From the NCBI GenBank assembly GCA_021014325.1, contig CM037467.1, positions 13,913,273 through 13,977,272 of the forward strand: 64,000 nucleotides of DNA, read 5' to 3'. The notes beneath the pieces are model-generated. The model was not told the origin of the DNA, ran no database searches, and saw only the letters and a program-made list of their open reading frames with translations. Made by a program: the position numbers and the translations under genes. This DNA is from Plazaster borealis. Its lineage: Eukaryota > Echinodermata > Asteroidea > Forcipulatida > Labidiasteridae. Below are positions 21,833-35,400 of this stretch, in pieces (position 1 is the stretch's first letter; every line of letters begins with the position of its first letter).

Positions 21833-22325
21833 CATAAAAAATACGTTTTAAGGTTAAACAAATAAAACCTGTTCAGCTTAAGATGAGTAAGGCTTATTCC
21901 TTTTTGTTTAAAGTTTGTCCACACCATTGGTAAGATTGAAAATATAAATGTTCACAGATTTACACATAACTTAACATGGTATAAAGATGGTCATGGTGGA
22001 AAATTTCCCTTGAAATATTTCCCCCTGAAACGCTACAGGTTTTTTTGGAAATGAATCAACCAAATGATTTTGATCTTGCAAGACAAAAAACTTGATGTCT
22101 GAAAACAGTGAGAACACAACATTTTTTATTCACTACTTTCTTGTGAATCTGATGACAGATTAAACTTTAACTTTCACAGGTTTTTTGTTTTTGATGGTCA
22201 CACACAGTGCAGATACTGTCTTTGACAATTTCCAAAGTTGTACGCTTGTTGTAAATCTGGTGAATCTTTTTATGATCACATATAGTATGCCTTGTTACCT
22301 CCAAACATTTTATATTTATTCGTAT

Positions 22326-22326
<1 letters not shown>
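21833..22326. other. AT-rich spacer
   Basis: Nothing recognised apart from chance frames. Confidence 0.45.
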
Positions 22327-22362
<36 letters not shown>

Positions 22363-22735
22363 TTATTATTTGTTTTATTTTGATTGGAGTTATACGACTC
22401 TGTTTATTGCACACTCAAATTGATTACATCATTCACAAACAAAACACACCAAATCTTATTTACAAATTAAAGGAGCGAAAGTAATTAATATGATAATATA
22501 CAAAGTTTAGGTTGCCTAGAGTTATATACAACGAATACAATTATTAGAGAGGAGTCATTAATTAGGTTTATTAGAAGTACACAAATAATGCAGATTGAGT
22601 ATGTACAATTAGATCGAAATTAATAGTTGAATTCCATGTGATTATCCTTATTAATATAGCACAGGGTATTATTTCTAGCATATATAGACACAAATTCATC
22701 ACCGTCCATTCGTTCCTTTTCTAAAGTTTCTAAAG
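22327..22735 (-). mobile_element. Possible retroposon with (TAAA)n tail
   Basis: A TTTA run (22327-22370) followed by AT-rich sequence looks, on the minus strand, like a body ending in a (TAAA)n tail. No ORF or family recognised. The left microsatellite is certain; the retroposon body is inferred. Confidence 0.35.
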
Positions 22736-22830
22736 TTTATTTATTTATTTATTTATTTATTTACAACGATCTTTATAGAGGGCAACCCATCCAACACGGC
22801 TGATCACGTTGGGTCTTAATATATTAACAA
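22736..22830 (-). mobile_element. Retroposon 3' end with (TAAA)n tail
   Basis: Read on the minus strand, 'gttgggttgccctctataaag'-like sequence (22773-22793) runs into 'atcgttgtaaataaataaa', a typical LINE 3' end. The 5' boundary is not visible and may lie further right. Confidence 0.45.
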
Positions 22831-24014
22831 TACATCAGAACAGGTGACAGCAAATCAAGAGAGGTAGCTCGTCTTAATACCACACCACCGTCCTTCTATA
22901 AAGATTATATATAATAATTCACCCCCAAATATTACGATTGACACTTAAAAGATTGGCTCAGTGATACTGGGGTCAGTTGTTTCCGTCGTAATACAACCCC
23001 AAGACGTGTCATAATTATACATTGAGCAATCACTCAGTCGTGGGATATCCAACCAATCCCTTCATCACTTTCATCCCAGATCGACGACGATGAAAAAAAA
23101 AGAGGAGGAAGAAGACACAAAGTGTGTCTTGACCTGTATGAGACTGAGATGGATTGAGAGAAAGCGGGATTACTTGGGTTTAAAGACTCCTACAGCATAC
23201 AAGACGTCTTGCCTTGGGCTTTCGTCCTTGTACACACTCACTCTCTCTCTTTCTCGTTCCACACTCCTTGCCCAGGTCACTTAGCGGAAAATGAAATTTG
23301 GACGAGGAATATGGGACTGGGATGACAGAAATTCAACTTGACAATCCCAGTGTATAAATATACACAGGTTGGGTAATAGGTTGCGGCTTGATGAAACGAA
23401 TATTGTGTTTCTTGCGGAGGAAAAGGCTCGAAAAATAAATAATTTGCAGGCGTTTATTTTGTAAATATGTTCATGCATATGAACCACACCTATCCATGTA
23501 TGCACAATGTGCACACTAGACTTATAACGCTGGGTTTTTTGTATTTATTTTATTCAGAAGAGAAATAGATTTCTTATCCGACAAAGGATCGAAAGTCATT
23601 TGTAATTACCTTCATATTGGACTACCTATTCTTGACACTGAAAAGACTTCAGGCATAATTGTAGAGTTTTCATAAATAGTCAGTGTCGTTTGCCTGGGGC
23701 CTTTATAATCAGAAGCCGAAGATCTCTCACGATTTTTAATACTGACCGTTGACTTGTTGTACTCTAATAAAGACCTTGCCCAAATAGACTTGATGGAGTC
23801 ATCATCTTGTCTTTCTCCCATCCAGTTCAATGCAACTAAAACCGGGGCTAGGAATGACAAATTAGTCTGGCCCTTGTTTTATAGAAAATAAGACTTAGTT
23901 ATTGAGTAGACAGGACACTAGACTAAGCTTTATGGCTTATCCTACTATGGCTTGATTATCATAAGAGCATGAAGAAGCCCATAACAACACCCTTAGCAGC
24001 AGCCTTAGCCGCCA
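22831..24014. other. Spacer without recognised gene
   Basis: A purine run (gaggaggaagaag) near 23101-23115 and short frames on both strands; no splice-supported exon. Confidence 0.45.
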
Positions 24015-24206
24015 GGAGCCAACTTCATAAAGCCTATTAGCACAGAAACTTGCTAAGCACAGAAAAATCTTGCCTAGAAGAAACAGGTAACCAGCCAAAA
24101 TTTTATAACTTTACATTGTTACGACTGGTGCCCCCACTCACCTTTGCTTAGCAATGAAATTTTCTGAGCAGTATTTTCTGCTCAACAGCTTAATAAAATT
24201 GGGCCC
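24015..24206. mobile_element. 'gcttagcaa' MITE, fullest copy
   Basis: The left end 'ggagccaacttcataaagcc' pairs imperfectly with the right end 'gcttaataaaattgggccc'. Inside are 'cttgctaagcacaga', 'aacaggtaaccagcc' and 'ctttgcttagcaatgaaa'. 192 bp, no coding capacity. Fragments at 4731, 11774, 13657 and 26474 share these phrases, so this is the most abundant family in the window. Confidence 0.75.
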
Positions 24207-26341
24207 TTTTCAGGTGCAGTTTATTGTACTCAGGCAGAGAAACTAGACAGACATTTATGATGAACTGCCTCTTCATTTAGCACTGTAGATTGGTTCTCCC
24301 TGAAATATTCACAATGTAGCTGCCTTTGTACTTATAATATTCCCTTGACAATATTAAAAATGACTCGGTTAGGACAGGAATGTTTGAACAGATCTCTTGG
24401 ACCAAAGTCCTTGGACTTGGACCTGGACTGCAACATATATCTCCCCCCTTTTGATTTTGAATATGAAATGTAAGATCAATATTGACCAAAGACATGGACA
24501 ACTGGACCTGCCAGGGTTTTTTTCCACCGCTTTTTACTGTTCCTGAATGCTCTACATTGATTTGGCTTTCACTGGCACGGACAGAATGTTAAAAATTAAC
24601 TTTGTGTTTGGTTTAGGGAAGTAGGTTAGAGGTCCAAAGAATCAATACTGCTGTTAAATACCCTCAGAAGCATAATTTGTTATTTCTTTTGATGCAAGAT
24701 AAACCCCCTATTTATAATTTCTATATTCATCGGATACTTTGAGATCATCATGACAGATTTGGCTTTCTTTGCAGTAAATAATTTTTTTAAGTGGTTAATG
24801 GTCTCACATTTCGACCCCAGCAGAGTCTTTCTCAGAGATAGCTTAATCTGATGTGGACGTGGACAATTATTCCACAAAAAAATATTTTCTTAATTTTCTT
24901 TTTACAAAAAACCCCAATAAAAGACAAACAGCTTAAATTTATGTGGTATTGTATTCATTTGAAATCAAGAAAGGCGTATTATTTTTAGGCAACGAAGAAA
25001 ACACAAATTCTGAACAGTAATTTTCAACACGTGCAATTTGTCTATCTGAGGCAGTGTACTCCTATTCAGCAACAAAAAGCACTGCAGGGCTCAGCGTAAC
25101 AATCAAATCTAACCCAATAAGCGTTGGAGAAATAACATGACCAAGTCTTCATCCAATGAGATGACCGCATGAATGACCTTCTGACCTCCCCCATCAATGA
25201 TTGACACAATGCAGTTCAGTGTCTCTTCGCTGTTTTATTTTGATAAAGATGCGAGCGGTTTGTGGTTCCTCTGGAGGATGGAGATGGCATCCTTAAGAGA
25301 CAGGTCAAGAGAAACCTGCAAAGCTTGTCAGCAATCTCATATCTGCCAAGGAAGAGAAAAGCTTTTTTTTCTTCCACCAACGATCCTCAAGATGTTAGAT
25401 CTCTAAGGAGGTCACAGCCTATAAATGCCCGGTACTAATATATAAAAAAACAAGTCTAAAACACTTCAGTTCAAAGGTGTTTTTGCTGGTTTGATGTAAT
25501 CCCTATTTTGTAATCTCTGAGGAGTATGATTACAAAGATACAGTGAGAGTTGTACACCACTAACATAATCTCTGCTTGTCTGTTTTCAACTCGCCATCTG
25601 AGCATGTATAACAACAGTCTATTTTGATACTGGTGTTCAAACCAGTCTAAAAGATTTAAATTTCAGAAAGATTAATGTCCACTTGTTTGCTTTTGCTTGT
25701 AGATAAACAAAAATCTGCTCTTGTCCAATTAATGGAATTGACTTTGACCTTCCCAATGACAAGAAAGTTGTAATGACTTGTCAAGCCACTGTGTGTTTAT
25801 TTGTTTTTTATTGACTGACAATCAAACCATTTTAAGATCGTATGCATTTATATGCTGACTGATAAAGCAGTATCGTGTGGTTATGACACAAAAGAAAGTT
25901 AAATTTTAAAGATTGAAAATCAGCATTTTTTAATAAAGAAATTGAACACACGACGTCATGAAATTAACTTTTCAAATTATTTTCTTAAGTGAACAATCAT
26001 CGCCAACGGTTCATAAATCTTGACCTCACGATCTCTATCCACAGTTGTGATTCCAAACTAATAGGTTCCAAAACAGCTAATGAAATCACTGGCGTTCCAA
26101 ATGAAACCAATTTTCCCCCAATTATTTCACTCCGATGTTGTCTGCATTCTGCACAGTGTCGCTTGATTGCACTGGCTCCCTTCCCGCATAAAATTACCGT
26201 CACAGTTTATTGGTTCGGCTGAAGAGGTCTCGCTTTTCTTGTTTTCCGCCGTTGAACTCTATGCAGTGATTGATTTATATCAAGTTGTATTATTACTTCT
26301 TGTATTGACCGAAACGAACACAGACTGCGATCAAAATATGA
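24207..26341. other. AT-rich spacer
   Basis: No exon or repeat family recognised. Chance frames on both strands overlap at 25989-26404. Confidence 0.45.
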
Positions 26342-26451
26342 GTTGCCACACATTGCTACATAATTCATTCCTGGATTATCAAATGTAGAGCAGATCGTTG
26401 CCACACATTGCTACATAATTCATTCCTGGATTATCAAATGTAGACAAGATC
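26342..26451 (+). repeat. 55-bp tandem duplication
   Basis: Copies at 26342-26396 and 26397-26451 start 'gttgccacacattgctac' and differ at two adjacent positions near their ends (gc versus ca). Confidence 0.93.
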
Positions 26452-26473
26452 GTTGTTTTTAACTTTTTATGGT

Positions 26474-26560
26474 GAGCTGTTGCCTGTTATCAAAAGCTGC
26501 TTATCACATTTTCTCTAAGCATGATAAGCAAAACTATTTAGCGCAAACAGTTAGCCACCT
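26474..26560. repeat. Diverged fragment of the 'gcttagcaa' MITE family
   Basis: Contains 'gctgcttatcac' and 'gataagcaaaac'-type phrases; weak match. Confidence 0.35.
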
Positions 26561-27221
26561 GAAACAAATATTATATGACTGAAAAGTTTTTGAAGAACAC
26601 TGTCTTATCTGTGATTTCTGTGGGATTTCAACATATGATTAACTTCTGTATTCAGTCGTTCTTCAGAATTTGTAAGAAGGATTATCTATTTATTTTCAAT
26701 TTGAACGGAGGACTTCTGAATCGATAAAAAACAGTGACCGGTAGCTGGAGGTATTTTCAGGCTTCGGTCATCTCACCAGAGGGCTTAAGCGTATTGTTCC
26801 ATCCGGTCATATTATTTATAACCTGTTTTTCCTGGACTGTGACTTAGTGCCAGGTTGTCCAGAGTTGCTGTGTCAGAGTTCTTTCAGACTTCCGCTGTCA
26901 GAAATCATCTGGTTTATCTGCCCCCGAGGGGGAAACGAAAGAGAAAAGAGGCTTTTTACGGATTCCGATTTGGGCCGATAGTGTGGATTTCAGAGTCATC
27001 ATTTGTTACATTTTAGGAGGGGATGCAGACATGAATATTTTATGAGTAACAATACAAAATGTCTTTTAATGTTTGTGGATGTCTAAGAAAGCATTGTTCC
27101 TAAAAGGTAACATCACTGTGATTTGGTTTTTGTGTCAATTGTTTATATTTCTGTAATGAATCATGAAGGGAAGCTGACTGGGTAAAGTTTAGTTCAATTT
27201 TTGGTTGAACAACAACAAAAA
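26561..27221. other. Non-coding spacer
   Basis: Nothing recognised. Confidence 0.45.
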
Positions 27222-27275
27222 TTGCCTAGAACGGGATTTGAACCTGTGACCTCCGACATGTTAAGTCGGAGGCCG
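27222..27275 (-). repeat. tRNA-like fragment with a perfect 8-bp hairpin
   Basis: Minus strand carries box B GGTTCAAATCC (27236-27246 region) next to an anticodon-like arm formed by CCTCCGAC (27250-27257) and GTCGGAGG (27265-27272) with a 7-base loop. No box A or acceptor stem can be found, so it is a decayed tRNA or SINE head. Confidence 0.6.
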
Positions 27276-30200
27276 CAAGTTCAAATTTTATTCCTGTCAA
27301 TTTTCACTTTGAACCAAAAAATAAAAGTAATCACAAATATTTTGCTGAAAATATTTTAGATAAGTTTTGTTTTATTAATCACAGTGAGGATACTAATGTG
27401 AAACATAATATGTTTCTTATGAGCAATTTTATATCCATGCAAGCATGCAAGTGTAACCTTTTCTATAAATTGTAAAAATTTAATTTTAAATAATGTTGTG
27501 CTTTTTTTCCCCTGATGATGATTTATTGTGATGCAAAACCTACAGATTGGTGTGGGGTGTATACTTGTTAGACTAGAAGATGTTACATGAATACATGATC
27601 GGTAAAAGAAACCAAAACCCACAGTGTGGCTTTTTAAGTGGTAAATTTTGAGTCCAGTAATGTAGCCTAGTCATTAACAGGTTCTGTGAGAGCAAACTGT
27701 AAAATATCTCTCTGCATATCCTCTAGGGGAGTGTCACATGACCTAAGGCTCTTCAGTCTTGTTACTATCCTCCGCCCCACTTAAGAAAACCGTCTCTTTT
27801 CCCCGAGAAAGGTTTTTTCTGCCGTGCTCGGTTCCCCTCGGAGTACCGATGCCTTCCTTTGTTTCACGACATCTTTGGGTAAATTTCTAGGTCTTCTCTA
27901 GTCCCGTTCTCCCATCCTTCTAAATATTGACAACCGGAGAGAGCTGCATGATGTCAGCCCCCTTGGTGTTCTTAAGACGTTTTGGAAGAGAGGCCCCGGC
28001 CAAAGTTTGCATAGGCTATCTTGACTTGACCTAAATTCTGAAGAAAATTGAGCTCGTAGAGTAACATGGCATCTGATGTTCTCTTTAACTTCTTAATGTT
28101 GTAGTGTCCTCTTTGATATAATGGGTGTGTATGGAGACTATCTAGGTTTGGAGTTGGAACGTGTCGGATGTTCAGTCTGTCTTTGGGGATGTGTTTTATC
28201 ATCTACTACAGGACTCGTGATTGACCGAAAAATTTGGATTATGTCTCTCTTCATTCCATTTTAAATGCAATTTGGTAAATACCCTTTTCATTCTAAAGAT
28301 TTTACCTCAAAAGTCACATCAGGTTTTTTTTCTGTTAAGTGGCCCTTAATTCTTAGTTCTATAGGTATCTGTGAAAAAACAAGTAAAATGTTTTAAAAGC
28401 TTAGTCAAAAAGCAGCAAATAAAAACCCCCACGAAATATTGGCTGTACATTAGGTTGTCTGAGCTCTTCATAATGGTTTTTTGTTTTCACAACACCAGGG
28501 GAAAAAAAAAAAAGATTTGCTTCAGCGTTTTTGATTTCTTCATCTTTCAATGAGACACTGGTTTCCTTTTGAAGACATTTGATTGATGAATCTAATAATT
28601 TTCTTAGGCACTTCATGGTCGGGGTCTCCTCCTTGATTCTCGTCTTGTCTTCTATCTAAGATGATACAATTCATTAGGACGATGCAGGTGGTGCAATGTA
28701 CGGGAGATCTATTATCAATTTGGGATGAACGGCAATATCTTAACAAAAAAAAGAAGAGTATTCACATGTTGTGCTCATTCTCTGAAGTTGTTGCATCCAT
28801 CGAACTTGCAAAGCACTGGGTATACGGTGCTTATCATACGTGGGTGCAAGGTGGAACTAAATTATAGTACATAAATACTTATTGTGTTTGTCCACATTCA
28901 TATCTAGATATGGAATTCTAGATCCGGAGGGAAAGATTGAATAATAGACAGAGAGAAAGTACTCCAGTATCTGAGAAATTAAAAACAGACGTAATTGGAA
29001 TTGAAAACCCCCCAAATATTGCCATATTAATTGTCATCAGATAAGTTAATCATATGCCTAAATTTATGCATGCAACATCTTAAGCTCTCGATACAATGTT
29101 TACTTTTTGGTTCTTTTAAGATGACATGTTTTCACTGTGAGTCAGGAATATTGGCATCAAATTACAAAGCTCCTAGAAGTAATAAGGTGATAAAAGCTGA
29201 GAAGAGACAAAAATTATACTAGTTGGAGTTCAACTGTTCTTTGCCTGTTTCTTGTACAACATCATTTCTAGTGTATAATTATCAAGCCCAGTCAAGTGTA
29301 AGCCTCAATAAATCACTTTCTGAACTGATCACTGACAGCAAATCTGTTCATTTATTGATTTACATCAATTTTTTTTGGTATACAGCTAGTAACTGCTTTG
29401 TGTCATGAATATTCGAACAGCCTTATTCACCTGTACGTTCCATAACTCATGTGTTAACATTCACCAGGATGACACTCCACTTTGTCTTTTTTTGCTCAAT
29501 TATTTAATAACACCGTTTGTTATAATACAATGTCAGGTACGTCGATGAGACTATTTGCAAGTCTAATCCTTGTCAAACCTTCACACTCAACCCTGATGAC
29601 AAATCTTGACAATTATTGAAAAGACGAAGAATTGTGCGATGCCCTGTAGAGTCCAAAGCTACCTCAGACCTGGCCTGGGATGGCCGTCCGATGCAAAGAA
29701 AATACAAGAGAAAAGAAAGAGGGAAAAAAAAAACCTCGCTGATTAAATCCCTCTAGGTGAGTTGGCCGGTCGTTGACTCCGTGACGGGGTAGAATGAACG
29801 AAGTTGAACGTCTTTAAGACAGCAAGGGCTTTAGTAGGGAACCCTTGTAGGGATTTGACTGCCATTCACTCTAGCTGGCCATTTCATTCTGTTGTTCGTG
29901 TAATAATATAACAACGACGATCCCAAAGACATTGGACCTGTAACAATATACTTATTACGTTCAGTACTTGTTGTTTTTGGAATTGAAAACCTACAGCTTG
30001 TTTCCATGACAGTGTTTATTTTATTATATCTCTCTCTCTATATACATATATATATAAAAGAATTACATTTGGGCTTTCTCAATGACTGGAGAAATATTAA
30101 CTGAAGCAGAGATCAGCTTTCAGAGGATACCCACCCACAGACTTGTCCAGTCCTTCAAGTTAAATCAAATTTATGGAAATGGCAGTGTGTACACATATAT

Positions 30201-31850
30201 TTCACTACAGTGTATGTATAATTATTATGGGTACATGTGTATTTACATGTCATATTTGATACAAGATTTGTAGGAATTTATAACTCAAGTTTTCTGGTCT
30301 GAACACAATATTAAATGCAAACTTTTTTTTCTTGACTTAGAACTTGAACTTTAACCATCTCCGACCCATCAAAATCCAACTTCGTTTTTTGTTTGAGTCT
30401 GTTTTCCTGAGGACTGCACTAGTAAACTGATTATGCTTCACATGGGATCAGGCATACCACCATAATCAGAGTCCAACAGTTTGGGTGTTGAGTTACTAAA
30501 TGGTGTTGGATTTTGTTAGAGTGAGGATTTACTTTTGTGAATCACTTGAGGGATGAAGAGTTATTTGGAAATAAATGCCTATTGGTCACTTTAAATACAT
30601 AGAAAACAAGAGTAATAGATTTTTCAGAAGTCCTAGCCTTGTATCCTGTAGAACAGGAACGAGGCACATCAAAAGTCAAAATCAATTGCCATTACTTTCA
30701 TCAGCCCTGAGAATTGTTGCCCCGCTCGCTTTAAATTGTGCAATTTATGAAATAAGGCTTAGGGTAACCCTGACCTTAGCTCATTATTCACACATGGCTG
30801 ACCAAATTCTACTTGCTATTCATCAAATCTACAAACATCATCAACATCTTGAGACATTTTAAGGGCGCGCGGGCTGTAGTAAGATCAAGACTAGCCAGCG
30901 TTACTGTTGCCATCTGCAATTAAACTGCAGACATTGGCCAGTAAAGGGACGGGATTGTTTGGCATCCAAGTGAGATTTACCAACTAGCCTTGGGGGAAGT
31001 CTTTCTACTTCATGGAGGTGCCTCAAGAATATCACCAGTGAGAGGCATTTTGGAAATTTCAATTTCAGGTTTTTCTGTTTTATTTTGATATTGAGGGGAG
31101 AGAGGAGAGGGGGTGGGGTCCGGTAGTCAGGAGATACTTTTTGCTAGAGGCTCAAGCACTGATTGTGAAGTTGTCATCAGATACTTGGGTGTAACTGCTT
31201 TCTTGTTTGTAGCATGAAAATTACAATCTCATATTTCTGATTTTGTTTGTTGGTAAAGTGTTGGGGGCTACACACCAGGGAGGGAGGGGGTTGGGGAGGT
31301 TACAAGGAAGGGGAGAATTTGATGTTCTGCATCAGGTGTTCCCACTGTTGAGTTGTAGAAGTTGAAGGTGTATACAAATCAAACTGTATAGGATTTGAGG
31401 CATTGCATGGTGAGGTATCAATATATATTTGGTTTGCGGTAACACCATGTGTATATCTACTTGCTAGGTAGATTTTGTTCTTTGAGAACTTGTCTTGCTT
31501 ATTATTCTACTACCGCAGAGCAGAATATTCGGCATTTGGGGGACTTCTCAGTTCTGAAAAGAACTGTCCTTCTTATTAACTACTACCTGGGCGGGAGGTA
31601 GGAAATTGGGCGGGACTACTACTTTCGCTATGAGGATCAAACTGGAAAAGAAATGATTGAATTTTGTTTGAACACAATCAAGGGAAGCCATGAAATAAAA
31701 AATAAAACATAGTTTTTCTGTACATTTCGATTTGTTTAAATGGTGATATTTTTATTTTAACCATTTTTACAGTACACAATGGCCTGATACTTCATTGTTG
31801 TGTGACAGCAAGGCAGTGTTTCCTTAAGAAAGGGCACCTCTATGAGGATT
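27276..31850. other. Long stretch without recognised gene
   Basis: 27750-27970 is less AT-rich and may be a conserved non-coding block. A donor-like 'ctctaggtgagttgg' lies at about 29750-29764 without an open frame I trust. A (TC)n/(TA)n tract is at 30030-30058. 31430-31620 looks like a dispersed repeat ('gcggtaacaccatgtgtatatc'-type phrase, partly recurring at 36245-36275). No exon supported. Confidence 0.45.
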
Positions 31851-32459
31851 ATTTCAAGGGGCACCAAGGTAATGGCCAGGGGCATGGAGGTAACCGCCCC
31901 TATTGCCTCTGTGAAGTATCAGGCCTGAAACTGGAACATTTCAAGGGGCACCAAGGCAATGACCAGGGGCATGGAGGCAATTTCTTCTGTTGCCTCCATG
32001 AAGTATCAAGCCTGAAACTGGAACATTTCAAGGGACACCAAGGCAATGACCAGGGGCATGGAGGCAATTTCTTCTGTTGCCTCCATGAAGTATCAAGCCT
32101 GAAACTGGAACATTTCAAGGGACACCAAGGCAATGACCAGGGGCATGGAGGCAATTTCTTCTGTTGCCTCCATGAAGTATCAAGCCTGAAACTGGAACAT
32201 TTCAAGGGACACCAAGGCAATGGCCAGGGGCATGGAGGCAATTTCCTCTGTTGCCTCCATGAAGTCTCAAGCCTGAAACTGGAACATTTCAAGGGACACC
32301 AAGGCAATGACCAGGGGCATGGAGGCAATTTCTTCTGTTGCCTCCATGAAGTATCAAGCCTGAAACTGGAACATTTCAAGGGGCACCAAGACAATGGCAA
32401 GTGGCTTCGAGGCAAACATTGCCTCAGTGAAAGTACCAGATCTGACACAGTGCTTGCCA
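31851..32459 (+). repeat. Seven-unit 87-bp minisatellite, each unit carrying a hairpin
   Basis: Units start at 31851, 31938, 32025, 32112, 32199, 32286 and 32373, exactly 87 bp apart. The middle five are almost identical; the first and last are diverged. Those five hold the perfect 11-bp inverted pair CATGGAGGCAA ... TTGCCTCCATG around a 9-base loop. Because 87 is 29 codons, both strands stay open: 31802-32467 (+) encodes repeats beginning FKGHQGN and 31900-32484 (-) another repeat protein. Two open strands argue that period, not selection for protein, explains the frames. A diverged relative lies at 57741-57850. Confidence 0.92.
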
Positions 32460-35400
32460 TACATTGATTTAAGAGTAAAACCAAAAACCATATTATTTAT
32501 CCCTTACATCAATTAAAAGGTTTTACAAACTTGATATTGCTTAGTTTGCTAGATTAATTAGCACCATTATTGACTTTGTTTATACAACTTTACAATAACG
32601 AAAAATGCCAGCGGATGTAAAGATTTTTTCTCACTCGGCGATATCGATTTATTAATAGGCAACCTTTTGAACTAATCACTATTGTGGATAGAGGAGAGTT
32701 GGCAATCATTGAGGATGCTAATAGTGGTTGACCTTAAATGCTAGGGTCATTTATCGATTGCTAGGGACAGTCTCAAGGCTCTGTCATATTTCAGGGTTTG
32801 GTTTGGACGTTACTGTCTAAGTGCAAGAGTTCTGTTTAAATAACTGTTTTCTCTTTTCCTTGAATTCTTTACAAATATAAGCATGAAATTTTGTGAAAAT
32901 TCAGGATTTTCTGAAAATTCCTAGAGCCGTCAAATTTTCTTGAAAGAAGGTAAACACTCACCCAAGGGGGAAAGAAATAGTCCAAATTGTGTCCAAACCT
33001 GTAGTTTTGTCTTTCTGGTGATGCACATAGTCTGCAAACCTCCTGAATTGTAACATCTGGAAGGTTCTTGATCTAGAATAAGCCATTTTCAGGAATTTTC
33101 ACATTCATCAAATCTCATCCCTGCAAATAGTAGAAGTAGTAATGTTACATTTGAAGAAATTGTGTAAGCTGTGACTGAGACACACAAAGTTTTTACTGAA
33201 AAAATTCCATTGACGGTGGGTTTGACCAAATTGTTTTCACCTACCCGGGTTTGAACTGTAGAGGGCTTTCAGTGTTTCAACACTATTTTGTAAGGGCAAG
33301 ATTTAACTTTAAATCTCTTTTTTCTGTGAATCACGTGACATTTTTGTTCATGGTGAGTTGTGACAGAAACATCAGAGTACCTGTTGCAATTTCTTTCCTA
33401 AACCACAGTAGAGTCAATGATTTTCCTGTTTAGCAAAACGCAAATTACAAATCACTGCATCACCAGATCGATAACATCATATTTAAAAATAACATGATTT
33501 TAGTCCATACAAAAATCAGTGACTTGTTAAAAAATTAAACCTTCAACCCTCCAAAATGGAAAATTATTGGCGTTATACGATTGTTTGGGCTCAAAGTTCC
33601 TTTAAAAAATTCCAGCCACTTGAAGAGATAGTTAAACTTTGGCTTTTAGAAAAGTCAAATTATTCAAACTGTTTTGGTTTGGGGAATGTGCGTGCTGAAA
33701 GCGCACTTTCTTGAATGTTAACAAAGAGTAGTTGCTCATGAATGGCAGGTACTATTCCATTTTTACCTGGTGACCCATTCACCATATTCTCAGACCTTCT
33801 TACCCCACCCTATTTATCGCTGTATTTGTCAAGGTTTTTTTACACCGAATCTTTTATCATCTGCAATGTCAGAATCTTTTCCCCCGTATTTTATTCATAC
33901 CTGAAATCTATACGCACAGCGAAAAGTCAATATATTTTTTCTTCATTCGATACCCAATCAATCTGTTATGAAATTCACTCCAATCCAAGCAAGGTGCAAA
34001 ACCAGACCTTGAACATGCTGAAAGTGACTTAATTTCCTCTTTAGTCTTTTTACTCATACTGCCTTGTCCTTTCTGCATTTTTTCCCTCCTTCCAAACGCT
34101 GCATCTCAAATTGCCGTCTTTTGTCTGAGTCGGACTGACCCGACAATTGACTGCTTTTATACCCACCCCCCTCTCTCTCTCTCTCTCTGAAAGCCTTTTC
34201 AAGTTCTACTACTTCGATCTGTTTGTGAAATTTCATCTTCGTAGAGAAATGTGATATTATCCGTTAGATAAGGACCTCTATGTGATATGGATATGAATGA
34301 ATCTCAAGAAGTTCTCTGAGGTTTCTTGCAGCATTCCACATCTTCATAATCGCTCTTATTTTTGTATTTTTTTATTCTTCTTCTTGGTCTAGTTACCTGT
34401 GTGGTATTTCAAAATGGTTTGAAGTGTGGAAAAGGAGTCAGACTAATGCCCTCCTGGCCTCAATTTGATCAGTTAGATTCGTATTGAAGGAAAAACAAGA
34501 TGGCTGTTAACATGATAACAATCTAGGAAATTTTAAAGTTCTGAGTATGTCTTGTCAGATTGCCAGATTTATAAGACGCTAAGCCACGTCTGAGACTGAA
34601 ATGTCACTGATCTTGGATGCTCGCATTCTTCTCCCTTTTTAGTTTCGTCTTTCATCAGTCCTTTACTTTATTCGGTCATCTTTACATGTCAATCTTTCTA
34701 TACTTGACCACCTTCTTGAAGTTGCCTTCAACCATCAGTACACTGTCTAAAATCTTATACTTTGTCATCTTTTACTCGTTGGTCAGTCTTCATTTCTACC
34801 ACCCAACCAACCTCACCCCCATTAACTACTTTAAGACTCTAGGTGTACATTCTCATTCGTCAAGTTATTGCCTCATTCTTCTTGTACTAAAATGTTCATC
34901 TGCCATCACCATCTACCCCTACCACCTTACCACACCCCCCCCTCTAGGTTCCCCACTCCAGCCCTTTCATCTTGACAATCGTTGCCCAAGGCTTTGACAG
35001 ATGTCTGTAGCCTCCTTGACGAAGCTGTTCATTTCTTGGTCTTTCCTCGTCCATCAGTTCCTCTTCCCGTCTCCTCATGTGTTCTCCATCTTCTTCTTTG
35101 TGTGTCGTCCTTTGATTCCTCTTTCCTGTCATCTTGTCATCCAAGATCTTCTTCCTGTCTTGCACCTCATCCTTGTCTTCTCACGTGTCTTAGGAAGGAA
35201 CAAAAACTCTTCATTTCATCTCCCTCCTTTTCATATTTTTAGGGACACTTCAAACACATCTAGGCCATTTGTTGATTCTATTTTTAAATTGAGAGTTTTA
35301 TGGATACAGTTTTGTAGCTGATAACTTGAACGTAATCTTCTTTGAGTGATTTTGAAAAGAATCTGGTGCGGTCGGGATGTTGCAAAGATTCAGACCATTG

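Noticed and set aside
28801..28860. Third copy of the foldback element at 9926
   Set aside because: Only 'aagcactg' and 'gtatac' style phrases match; too short to separate from chance.
29750..29764. Exon ending at donor-like 'ctctag|gtgagt'
   Set aside because: The upstream sequence has no supported frame or acceptor, and single donor-like sites are expected by chance in 64 kb.
31802..32484. 221- and 194-codon repeat proteins on opposite strands
   Set aside because: Both frames are open because the 87-bp unit is a multiple of three. There is no signal peptide, splice context or codon bias that favours either strand.
34617..35321. Apparent hydrophobic membrane protein frames
   Set aside because: Pyrimidine-rich DNA gives Leu/Phe/Ser-rich translations in several frames at once; no start context or splice site.
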